A stretch of DNA of 64,000 bases from Euborellia annulipes. Lineage: Eukaryota > Arthropoda > Insecta > Dermaptera > Anisolabididae. The notes beneath the pieces were generated by a model. That model saw nothing but the letters and a program-made list of their open reading frames with translations, made no database searches and was not told the DNA's origin. Shown piece by piece: positions 55,139 through 64,000 of this stretch (its first letter is position 1; each line of letters starts with the position of its first letter). The translations under genes and the position numbers were made by a program. The DNA is taken from assembly GCA_023213315.1 (NCBI GenBank), contig JAKCPI010000872.1:619537-683536 (forward strand). Reading direction: 5' to 3'.

Positions 55139-56061
55139 CAGACTTGGCGAATAAATGGCGAGTTTATGAAAAATAAATCCATCAGCTAATTGGTGGGGAG
55201 TGGAAATAAAATCCAGCCAATTGAATTCCGGATTTTATATTCGATATCTTATTAGATTACAAAGCAAATTGATTCATTGAATGAATGCGGTTTTTATTCG
55301 AATCAGGTAAAAATAAAATCTAATTAATCTACCGAGTGTCTAATAAATTGTTTTCTCTAAGACTAGAAAATTTAGAATTTTTAGGAAATAATGAGTGAGA
55401 TCAAGAGACCAAATTCAAACCCTCAGAACTTCAATAAAATTTTCAATCATTTTCCATTTGTTTCAAAAACATTAAAACTGGGATTCACAACTTTTTTCCT
55501 ATTAAACATCGAGCCGTTTTAAAAGAATGATTTTCTTCATCAATCCTTTAAATAGTATACATGAGTGTTTTTCAAACTGTGGGTCGCGACCTTTACGGGG
55601 TCCGAAGCCTTTGATTGATTGATTAGTTGTTCTGGGGCTTCTCTTTGCACTGCGACCTTCTAGATCAGATCTATTGTGCTCCCCCCGATCTAGGAATGGT
55701 TCGAATTCGGGTGATGTTTTACCCCTGAATTCATATGTCCACGTAATTGTATGTAATCCATGTAATTGTTTGCCAAATGGTCAAACAAAGAGAGAGAGAG
55801 AGAGAGAGAGAGAGACGTGGTCTTCTCAAGTAGCTACAAAGACAGAGACTAGGCTGCTGACTGCTGGCTGCTGACAGGGCAAAGCCTCGGCTGACCCTCC
55901 GACAGGATGGGGCTGTGGCTATAAAATTCGCAATTTTTGTGGACAATATACGCCATCTGTTAGGGACTTGCCCTACACTTTGCAATTTGTGTTATATTTG
56001 AAATTTTTAAAATTATTATTAATATTGGCTGGAACAATAACATTATGAGATTTATATTATA
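54537..56061. other. Low-complexity DNA with (GA)n runs, no gene recognised
   Basis: (GA)n at 55110-55138 and 55790-55815. TTTTTCAAACTGTGGGTCGC at 55568 is a hAT-type left end without partner. TATAAAAGG at 55085 lacks supporting elements. I see no gene. Confidence 0.4.
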
Positions 56062-56620
56062 CTAGTCGCAAAGCCCGCCTTCGGCGGGCTTTCCGCCTAG
56101 CCAGGGGGCTACGCCCCCTGGACCCCTGCTCGCCTTCGGCGAGCAAGTTTATTCCCAATTTTGGATATTTCTTGTTGCAATGCAAGTGTTAAGATGTTAA
56201 GGAAGGATCTTATATTCAAGTGAGGCGAGGCTACCGATTGGGAACAGCACAAAACGGTCTGTTTATGACTGTTTAAAGGGTCAGTCACCTGCGTCCTCTC
56301 TTCGTTTTTCAACTGCCGCGTAGCCCCCACCCCCAGCCCATAGTCAGGTAGGAAGCTGGTTCACACAGCATAAAGGACGCTCTCTAATTTCTAACCAACT
56401 TGTTGATTTTGTGTTCCCATTTTGAAGAAATTTGATTATAATTAATTTTCCATAACATTTAAGAGATTCAAATTATTACTACGTTACTCCCAGAGCCATG
56501 TATTATAGGTGTACTTAATTTCAAATGGATTCATTGAAAATTGTGGATTTCTATAGAACATATACATACATATTTACATACATACATACATTTTTCCCAT
56601 TTCATTTTTATATATATAGA
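56062..56620 (-). mobile_element. Structurally complete small Helitron
   Basis: On the minus strand the element starts TCTATATATATAAAAATGAA (56620) and ends with the hairpin AAGCCCGCC-GAA-GGCGGGCTT, then TGCGACTAG (56062). The terminal TC and CTAG, the hairpin about 8 nt from the end, and flanking A (5') and T (3') meet all the standard Helitron criteria. A second hairpin (CTTGCTCGCCGAAGGCGAGC) lies inside. 559 bp, no helicase, so it depends on proteins made elsewhere. Confidence 0.93.
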
Positions 56621-57167
56621 TAAATTAATATTTTTGGTAATTAAACAAATTTATTAATAAATATATTTTTTGTTTATATTTTATTTTTTGTAACCATTTT
56701 TCCATTAAACTAATGATAATTTCTTTTTTTAATTGACTAATCAACAGCATTAGGAAGAGAATGATTGCCGCAACATTTAATTTTTTTTATACATATTAGC
56801 ATATCAAAACGACCTGCAGTTGAAATAAAATAATTTTTTAAGAATTTTTCCTTCATAAGAAAATTTTTGCTCACATTATTTTTCAAAAAAAAGGCCCGAA
56901 ATTTGATGATATATTAACATTATGATCAATGGAAAATCCAATGTTTTCATATTTTCAAAATGGCGGCTGTGACGTCAGATAGGCGACAACTTTTTTTCCA
57001 AAGCTTCCCTCCCTGCCTCCCTGGTCGACTATTACCTCGCCCACAGATTAATGATATACAGATGGGAAGGCTAGCCGTTTTGCTGGAAACAGTGCGACAC
57101 TAGCGCACTCACTGCCAGTTTGTGCAAAAATTCAAAAACACGAAGTTAGTCCTGAATTAGTCTGATT
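56621..57167. other. AT-rich DNA followed by a GC-richer patch
   Basis: 56950-57120 is GC-richer (AAAATGGCGGCTGTGACGTC) and could be gene-proximal, but I see no frame or splice structure. Confidence 0.3.
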
Positions 57168-57545
57168 TAGGGTCCGACCGAAACAAGATTTTCAGCCGAA
57201 ACCGAAACCGAATATTCGGCCTCAACCTTAGTTTCGGCCGACGAAACCGAAACTTGTATTTCCTATAAAATTTTTTTTTCATTTTACCTTTTTTTTTTTG
57301 AATTTTTTTTTCCTCCCGTGAAAATCATTTTACCTTTTTTTAGGGAGACTAAATTTTTTTTCCCTCAATTACAAATCATTTGACCTTTTTTTTTTGCATG
57401 CGAGTCTCATCCCATTTTTTCAGACTCTGGTTTCGGCCGGCCGAAAGGTTCGGCCACTTTTTGGCCGAAACCGAAACTACGGCCGAAACCATGATTTTTG
57501 GCCGAAACTGGCCGAAACCGAAACCGAATATTCGGTCGGTTCCTA
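57168..57545. mobile_element. hAT-like MITE (TAGGGTCCGACCGAA ends)
   Basis: The ends TAGGGTCCGACCGAA and TTCGGTCGGTTCCTA are imperfectly inverted, with many GCCGAAACCGAAA subterminal repeats. The exact 8-bp duplication GTCTGATT is at 57160-57167 and 57546-57553. 378 bp, non-coding. A fragment of the family is at 18008. Confidence 0.92.
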
Positions 57546-57696
57546 GTCTGATTTCGAAGCTTGATAAGTTAACATATCACCGATATCGACTCCCTTCAAA
57601 CTAAAATCTGCTAACTGGTTTTTCTCCAGAAAACAAAACTCATCAATTTTTATTATTATTATTTTTTTTTTTTCAATTTAGCCTTATATAACAAAG

Positions 57697-58060
57697 ATGT
57701 CCATTCGAAGATTATGTATCCTATGTGGAAATGAAAACCAGGAAAATAGATCTCATTTTCGTTTTCCAGCTAATGAAAGGTAAGTGAAATGTTTTTTTTT
57801 TTTTCTAAATCTATTTAGGCCCGTGGTTATAAGTGAAATTTAATTTTCCTTAAATGAGAATTAAACTTTTTTTTAACGTTTAATTTAACTAATTAATAAA
57901 TATAAATATTATTTGCAGAGCAAAAATGTGGGAAGATGCAATCAAGAAATTTATGCCTATTGCTGTTAATAATATAAATCTTTTTAAAAACAAATGGATT
58001 TGTCAAGATTATTTTGAAGAGAAGTGTTTCACCTCAACGTTGAAAAATCGGAAAAATTAA
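57697..58060 (+). CDS. Two-exon THAP-domain ORF, C-terminally truncated
   Basis: Exon 1 (57697-57779) starts at an ATG in AAAGATGTCC context and encodes MSIRRLCILCGNENQEN and a basic FRFPANER. It ends AAAG with a GTAAGT donor. Exon 2 (57919-58060), after TTATTTGCAG, gives WEDAIKKF and NKWICQDYFEEKCF, to a TAA at 58058. Together they make 74 codons of a THAP zinc-finger: C-x2-C, the core Trp and the third Cys are present. The His of C-x2-H is Tyr (CQDY), so zinc binding should fail. The stop comes from the edge of a MITE. THAP domains bind DNA in P-element transposases and host regulators; which of these this was cannot be told. Confidence 0.6.
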
Positions 58061-58251
58061 GTCCCATGTGTTATCTACTTGTGATTATTTAATTGTTTTT
58101 ATAAAAGAAAATGAAAATCTTTATTGGAAATTTTCTAGTTATGAACCATGAACATTTCCATTAAAAAATATATAATATTTTTTTTTTTAAACAATGAAAT
58201 AATCACAAGTAGAAAACGCATGGGTGGGACTTAATATTGTCCCTCACTGTA
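58058..58251. mobile_element. MITE abutting the THAP ORF
   Basis: AATTAAGTCCCATG ... CTACTTGTGATTATTT on the left is inverted at AAATAATCACAAGTAG ... CATGGGTGGGACTTAAT. It ends ATTGTCCCTCACTGTA, similar to the Tc1-like ends at 4404 and 20602. It supplies the ORF's stop codon. Confidence 0.55.
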
Positions 58252-58505
58252 CATGTTGATTGTTAATGGACATACATTTCTTTTTTTTTTTTTTTGTTAT
58301 TGTATTAAATTGTGTTTGTTTGGCCCTTAGCCAAGGAAAAATTTGTTTGTACTTGGTATTTTCAATGTATTTGAAATACGTAACTGGTATTTGTATCTCG
58401 TTACACCAACCCCCTGGTATCTTGTATTTCGTTACAAAACAAAAATCTGAAGTAATTGGTATTTTGTATCTCGTTACTCAAAATCGAGTAACTTGCCCAT
58501 CCCTG

Positions 58506-58506
<1 letters not shown>

Positions 58507-58557
<51 letters not shown>
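58507..58557. repeat. (AT)n microsatellite
   Basis: About 25 AT units followed by a T-run. Confidence 0.95.
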
Positions 58558-58572
<15 letters not shown>

Positions 58573-58574
58573 AA

Positions 58575-58735
58575 TTTCCACATCTCTCAACAGAGACAAA
58601 CTCCAATTACAGAGAGACGGAGGAGACATTGGCAATATTTGAAAATTCCACGGCAAGTGGGATTTGAGCCCGAGTTGTATAGCAACTCTAGTTCGTAATC
58701 CGCAGCTTATCCGATTAGCCACGAGCCTCCTCAAA
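58575..58735 (-). repeat. tRNA-derived SINE with Arg-tRNA-like head
   Basis: On the minus strand: GAGGCTCGTGGCTAATCGGA (A box), a GATTACGAACT anticodon-like loop and GGGCTCAAATCCC (B box), then a body ending in AT-rich microsatellite DNA. Confidence 0.6.
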
Positions 58736-58848
58736 TATAATATTTTTAAAAGATCGGTGTGATCGCACTTTTAAGCTTCAATCTAGAGATTTGCCAGATA
58801 TTAAAATGGCAACAGAAAAAAAAACGAATGCATTAAATGGACTCCTAA

Positions 58849-59114
58849 CATGGGCGTAGCCAAACATCTTGTTAGGGGGGAAGGGGCAACGCCTCGTTAG
58901 GGCGAGAGGAGAAGGGGTTGCAATTAATATATACATAGATTATTAATTATTTATTTAAGAAAAAAAAAAAAAAAAAATTAAATTAATGTAATGGATTGGG
59001 GCGTTAAAAAAAATTCCCTATGAGAAAAATATATTTGTTTGTTTTTAATTTTTAGGACAAGCCGGGGGGGGCAACGCCCCTCCCCCCTCCTGCCTCCCCC
59101 TGGCTACGCCCATG
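58849..59114. mobile_element. hAT MITE, CATGGGCGTAGCCA ends
   Basis: Exact inverted 14-bp ends CATGGGCGTAGCCA and TGGCTACGCCCATG. The 8-bp flanks ACTCCTAA (58841-58848) and ACTCCGAA (59115-59122) differ at one base. 266 bp with G/C-runs, non-coding. Confidence 0.88.
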
Positions 59115-60821
59115 ACTCCGAATGAGATTATGGCTCTAATAGATGGATACAACAATATTTGTTAACATAATTGGAATTATTTTAATCAATATTTATATAT
59201 TTTTGACACATAAAAAAAAAAAAAAATTCCTTGGGGCGCTTTACTGCGTAAAAAATAAGAAGCAATATGTTTAAAAGCTTCACTGGCTGCATCATGCCTC
59301 GTGTGACGGCAACACACTCCGGGCCCCGCTTAGAAACTCGCAACACCTCGCAAACAACTATGCAAGGTAGCCTTCCTGTTTGCAAAAACGTTCGGTGTGA
59401 ATCCACCTTAAATAACAAAAAAAAAAAGTAAAAATCAACAACAAGAAAAAAAAACAGTCCTGAATCATTTTCTGAAAGTCCATTAAGTTTCTTACACTAA
59501 AATCATCATTTATTAATATTTTCTTGGCTCGAAACATTTTTTTCAAGCAAAAACAGCGAGTCTTGAGAGCAGTTTCCATTTATTCGTTTGGATTTCTCAC
59601 TTGGGAGCTTTCGAGTATCTTTGTCAAGCCAGAGAATTGTGGTGTTACTAGTTGAGGTGAGGATGACTTTTTGCCATTCGTCCCCCCCCCCCACGTCCTT
59701 TACTATTGTTGAATGTGCTATTGATTGAACCCTTGACAGAAACAATTGAGATTTGAGAGATGATTCTGATAATCAATGAAGCTACAAACAAGATAAGAGA
59801 AACTGATTTCTATTTCTATAAGAACTGAATTAATCAGAAATTTATTATAACTACTTCAAGGAGAGAGGGTTTTAACTTATTAAGTCCACTTCAAGTTGTT
59901 ATAGTGAATTACAAGGTTCATGTGTCCCTCTACAAAATTATTAGATCTTTTCTAATTAATAAAAAATTTACTACAGGCATCTCCGATCAACAGGTTAATT
60001 AGAAAAACTATGCAAAACAAAAATCAGTAAAATGTCTAAAACCTTACCAGTACTTTCTCATCTTTCTATTATATAATTAAAAAGTTTTAATAAAATAAAA
60101 AAATAAATTGGAGACGAATAAAATTACACAACTCTTTAGACAGTTTAAGCCAGTGAAAAATCTCTGCTAGCCAAGAACATAAAAAATAAAGAGATAAAAG
60201 ATTGTTGTACCGGGAGAAATAAAACAGCATTTTCTCCATACTCTCTCCCTCTAACATACTATTGTATTTTATAATTTTATTATTTTTATTTCATGAATTT
60301 ATAAATATTTTGTTTAAATCATCTTAATGGCAATTAGAATAAAGAATTTGAATATTTCAAATCAAAATAAACACACACACACACACGGAGAGAGAGAGAG
60401 AGAGGGGGGGGTGAAAGCCGAGGCTATAAAAGCCCAATAGCAAAAACTCCTTCCTCCTTCCGAACCTCCAAAGGGGAGGAACGGTCAGCTACGTGTTAGA
60501 CTCTCTCTCTATACCATACGCATATGTATATGACATCATTGTTTTTTCAACAAAGACCAGTCAGTCCAAACAGTAAGGCCTATCGCCAAATAGCTCATCT
60601 CCTGAGAGGGTTCAATTTTTTTTTATTTTTCTAAATAAGAGAGAGAAGACAACTCTGAAGAAGCCTCGAGAAGTGGCCGAAACTCTCGTTGACGCCACCT
60701 GCTGAGGGCCTGTTCGAGATCCCCTGCGGACATCATTTCGTTAACTATTGCCTGATTGTGTCGACATAGCTACTAAGTCCCCTTCAATATTTTCAATGAA
60801 ATTCATGTGTGTTTAAGATTA
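59115..60821. other. Mixed low-complexity DNA, one possible core promoter
   Basis: GTTCGGTGTGAATCCACCTTA at 59390-59410 looks like an isolated transposon end. (CA)n and (GA)n runs at 60368-60404 precede TATAAAAG at 60425, but no transcript structure follows. A CTGAAGA ... GAAAC stem-loop lies at 60655-60683. No gene is supported. Confidence 0.35.
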
Positions 60822-61571
60822 CACTAGTCGACAAGGTTTTTTTCACAAGAAATCTGAATAGTGAACCTAGTGCATTTTTTCAATCTGAATTCAGATAGTT
60901 AGTTAGTTAGATCAGGTAGTTAGAATTTTTCCATCAGCCACAGTTTTAGAGATATAGATATAGAGCAAAATAGATTTTGATAGAAAATGTGCTCTAAAAC
61001 GGCTTTTATTTAGAATGTTCAAATTATTTTTAACGCAGCATCCCGTAAAAATATACAAATAGTTAGAATACATATAAATTTTAAGTTTCAGCCCAATCGG
61101 AGGTCATTTAGACGCGCCGCAAAGGGCTTAAAGTTTTAAAAAATCGAAATTTTCAAGATTTTTTTTGCTTTGGTCACCCCTAATACAATTTTAGATATCC
61201 CTGGATGCAAAAAACATATATTTAATGATATTCTATAGTTCTTTGGCTTTCTAAAAATTTGTAAAATTCTGTTAATTATTAACGAAATTATGAACAAAAA
61301 CGTCAGCAAAGAAAAAAACACAAGTACACTCACTGGTCGAAAAAAATGGACTTCAATTGAATTAAAAAGCGAACCCCCATCCACGAGAAGCTAATGTATC
61401 CTCTTTGAGCATAGGTTCCCGGGCACTAACTTTATTAAATATTACTTAAAAAAAATATTTCTAGAATCTCATATTTTCTTTATACTTGTAAAAGAAAAAG
61501 AAGTCCATTTTTAAATGCTTTTATTTAACTTACTCTTTCAAGGTCACCAACTTTATGGCTTTGTTAAGGAC

Positions 61572-62445
61572 ACTTCCCGATGAGCTAGAGGTGTGAAATT
61601 TGATATTTAGGAGTCATTTTTGATGACGCAAATTGTGAGTTTGGTTTTACCAAAATGGACCAAACTAATGTGGTACTTTTATTTGAAACCCTTCGTGAAT
61701 TAATGTAATTTCAAAAGACTTCCCGATGGGCTAGAGGGTGTGAAATGTAATACTTAAGAGTCATTTTTGCTGACGCCACTATATGGTGGTTTTGATCAAA
61801 ATAGACCAAACTAATGTGGTACTTTATTTGGAGCCCTTCGTGAATTAATGTAATTTCAAAAGACTTCCCGATGGGCTAGAGGTGTGAAATGTAATACTTA
61901 AAGAGTCCATTTTTTGCTGACGCCACTATATGGTGGTTTTGATCAAAATAGACCAAACTAATGTGGTACTTTGTTTGAAACCCTTCGCGAATTAATGTAA
62001 TTTCAAAAGACTTCCCGATGGGCTAGAGGTGTGAAATGTAATACTTAAGAGTCATTTTTGATGACGCCACTATATGGTGGTTTTGATCAAAATAGACCAA
62101 ACTAATGTGGTACTTTATTTGAAACCCTTCGTGAATTAATGTAATTTCAAAAGACTTCCCGATGGGCTAGAGGTGTGAAATGTAATACTTAAGAGTCATT
62201 TTTGATGACGCCACTATATGGTGGTTTTGATCAAAATAGACCAAACTAATGTGGTAGTTTATTTGAAACCCTTCGCGAATTAATGTAATTTCAAAGACTT
62301 CCCGATGGGCTAGAGGTGTGAAATGTAATACTTAAGAGTCATTTTTGATGACGCCACTATATGGTGGTTTTGATCAAAATAGACCAAACTAATGTGGTAC
62401 TTTATTTGAAGCCTCACGCGAAATAAGGCCCTATTAACTATAGTT
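61572..62445 (+). repeat. Tandem array, ~6 units of 143-147 bp
   Basis: Units begin ACTTCCCGATG(G/A)GCTAGAG at 61572, 61718, 61863, 62010, 62154 and 62297. Each contains TCATTTTTGATGACGC and ACCAAACTAATGTGGTACTT. Internal units are about 97 percent identical, the outer ones more diverged. Non-coding. Confidence 0.95.
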
Positions 62446-62579
62446 TTGAATTTTGATATTTACGAGTCATTTTTATGATAATGAATAATTTTTCAATTGG
62501 ACCAAATCCATACAGGCCAAACTAATTGTGGTACTTTATCATATTGATGATTTTTGATAAGACTAAAAGACTAAAAAGC

Positions 62580-62888
62580 TTAAAATAAAAATAAAATAAA
62601 AAAAAAAGATTTTTTAAAAAAATGCTTTTATTTAAATTGAACTAAAAAAGAGAGAAATAAGAAAGAAATAATTTAATTGTTCTTGTTAAAATTTTTTAAT
62701 ATTTATGACTTAAAATAAAAGCGTGGGGCGCGAGCCTCGGAATCACTTCGAAGCGCGCCACGCTTTTTATTTTAAGTCATATATTAAAAAATTTTAACAA
62801 GAATGATGTCACGTATTTCTTTCTTATTTCTCTCTTTTTAGTTCAATTTAAATAAAAGCATTTTTTTTAAATCTTTTTTTATTTTATT
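62580..62888. repeat. Inner palindrome with a GC-rich tip
   Basis: Arms of about 135 bp (AATGCTTTTATTTAAATTGA, then AAGAGAGAAATAAGAAAGAA, inverted at 62800-62870) meet in GCGTGGGGCGCGAGC...GAAGCGCGCCACGC at 62718-62766. Confidence 0.88.
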
Positions 62889-63405
62889 TTTTTTCGATCA
62901 GAGACTGTACTTGTGTTTTTTCTTTGCTGATGTTTTTTGTTCTCATAATTTCGTTCCTCAAATCATTAACAGAATTTTACGAATGAGTGATTTTTAGAAA
63001 GCCAAAGAACTATAGAATATCGTACATATCACGTTTTTTGCATTCAGGGATATCTAAAATTGTATTAGGGGTGACCAAAGCAAAAAAATCTTGAAAATTT
63101 TGATTTTTTAAAACTTTAAGCCTTTTTTGCGGCGTCTAAATGACCTCCGGTTGGGATGAAACTTTAAATTTATATGTATTCTAACTATCTGTATATTTTT
63201 ACGGGAAAATAATTTGAACATTCTAAATAAAAGCCGTTTTAGAGCACATTTTCTATCAAAATCTATTTTGCTCTATATCTCTAAAACTGTGCCTGGTGGG
63301 GAAAAACTGAAATGATATTTCAATTCAGTATGAAAAATACTTCTAGAATTTCATATCTTTATTCTTGTGAAAGAAAAAAAAGTTCATTTTTGTTGACTAG
63401 TGTTA

Positions 63406-64000
63406 TTATTCACTTAAATTCAAAAAAATAAATTTATAAAAGAATTATTTGATATACAGTATTATATCAAATCCAATATTTGATTTAATTTTTAATTAAA
63501 CTTGATCTTATTTTTATAAATTCATAAAAGATCAAATTTATTTTAAGTGCAGTCATAATTTTTATTGAAAAATTGATCAAATATGAACGTTGGAGCTGAA
63601 GCCGAATCTGAGGTTAACTCAATACCATATCGTTATAAGTAATAGTTTATTTAAATTCCCAAATTGTAAAAAAGCATTTCTTATTAAGTGAATTGAAACT
63701 CTTTCTTCTTTGGATATATTCACAGCTTTCTCCTAAGCAAACAATTGAATGAAAGCACAGCCCTTTTGCCAATAATTAGCACATTTTCAAATACGGACGT
63801 GATTAACATGAAATGTAAATTTTCTACTTGAATTTAAGATGGTACCAGACACCCGAAAATTGATAATCTTCCTCTTACTGTTCTTTGCTCAAGTCACATG
63901 AGAGGAAATTAGAAATCTCTTCTTGCCCTATTTCGAAATGAGTTCGAATTTCTGGGGTGATTAATTATACATTTCTTGAAATGTTCAACATGGCTGGCGT
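63406..64000. other. AT-rich end of window, no gene recognised
   Basis: Low-complexity DNA becoming slightly more complex after 63580. No frames or repeats that I can support. Confidence 0.35.

Larger units (their letters stand above)
60822..63402. mobile_element. Composite foldback element (CACTAGTC ends) with internal tandem array
   Basis: The left arm (60822-61347) is inverted at 62889-63402. The ends CACTAGTCGACAAGG and, inverted, CACTAGTCAACAAAAATG are flanked by TTA on both sides (60819-60821 and 63403-63405). Part of the terminal sequence recurs inside at 61455-61515. Inside are a tandem array and a second palindrome. No transposase. Confidence 0.8.

Noticed and set aside
58260..58574. 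104-codon frame into the (AT)n tract
   Set aside because: Poly-Phe and YIYIYI ends come from poly(T) and (AT)n; the rest has no motif.
60425..60432. TATAAAAG as a core promoter
   Set aside because: No initiator at the right distance, no downstream exon, and low-complexity (CA)n/(GA)n context. TATAAAAGG at 55085 was rejected for the same reason.

Overview
The window looks like AT-rich, repeat-dense nuclear DNA from an invertebrate, most likely an arthropod. The reasons are spliceosomal GT/AG signals, Penelope-like elements with GIY-YIG endonucleases, CR1/Jockey-type LINEs, tRNA-derived SINEs, Helitrons, and hAT, Tc1/mariner, PIF/Harbinger-like and piggyBac-like DNA transposons with their target-site duplications (TSDs). 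I cannot name the species. Almost every long open frame is a transposon relic or a by-product of low-complexity DNA. There are no bacterial operons, rRNA genes or CRISPR arrays.

Layout. 0.1-2.4 kb is a foldback element with 838-bp arms. 3.9-4.1 kb is a short palindrome. 4.6-7.2 kb is a nested set of insertions: Harbinger-like, then piggyBac-like, then hAT, then SINE. 9-15.9 kb holds pogo-like, Helitron-like, SINE and hAT pieces. 17.5-23.5 kb has two Penelope-like GIY-YIG relics, a Ty3/Gypsy integrase relic and an SGNH-like ORF. 24.4-27.9 kb is a LINE broken by a hAT insertion whose 8-bp duplication is intact. 28.2-32.4 kb has more hAT copies, a full copy of an unnamed hairpin-ended 1-kb repeat, a 99-bp tandem array and a near-perfect palindrome. 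33.5-34.1 kb is the one place that looks like a host gene: a CpG-rich promoter and a signal-peptide first exon on the minus strand. 34.7-38.1 kb has Helitron and Copia pieces. 38.7-40.3 kb is a large palindrome derived from a mariner-like element. 40.3-51.1 kb is dominated by the 1-kb repeat, including two full copies directly in tandem. 52-54.2 kb is a foldback carrying a truncated LINE. 56.1-56.6 kb is a structurally complete small Helitron. 57.2-58.3 kb has a hAT MITE and a two-exon THAP-domain relic. 60.8-63.4 kb is a composite palindrome enclosing a ~145-bp tandem array.

The elements mostly interact by inserting into one another, and the target-site duplications give the order of events. 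Two items stand out. One is the hairpin-ended 1-kb family, which has T-tract insertion sites, head-to-tail tandem copies and a sequence module shared with a Helitron; it may be a rolling-circle family. The other is a recurring stem-loop motif of the form CTGANGA-N-stem-GAAAC, found next to Penelope-like and palindromic sequences.
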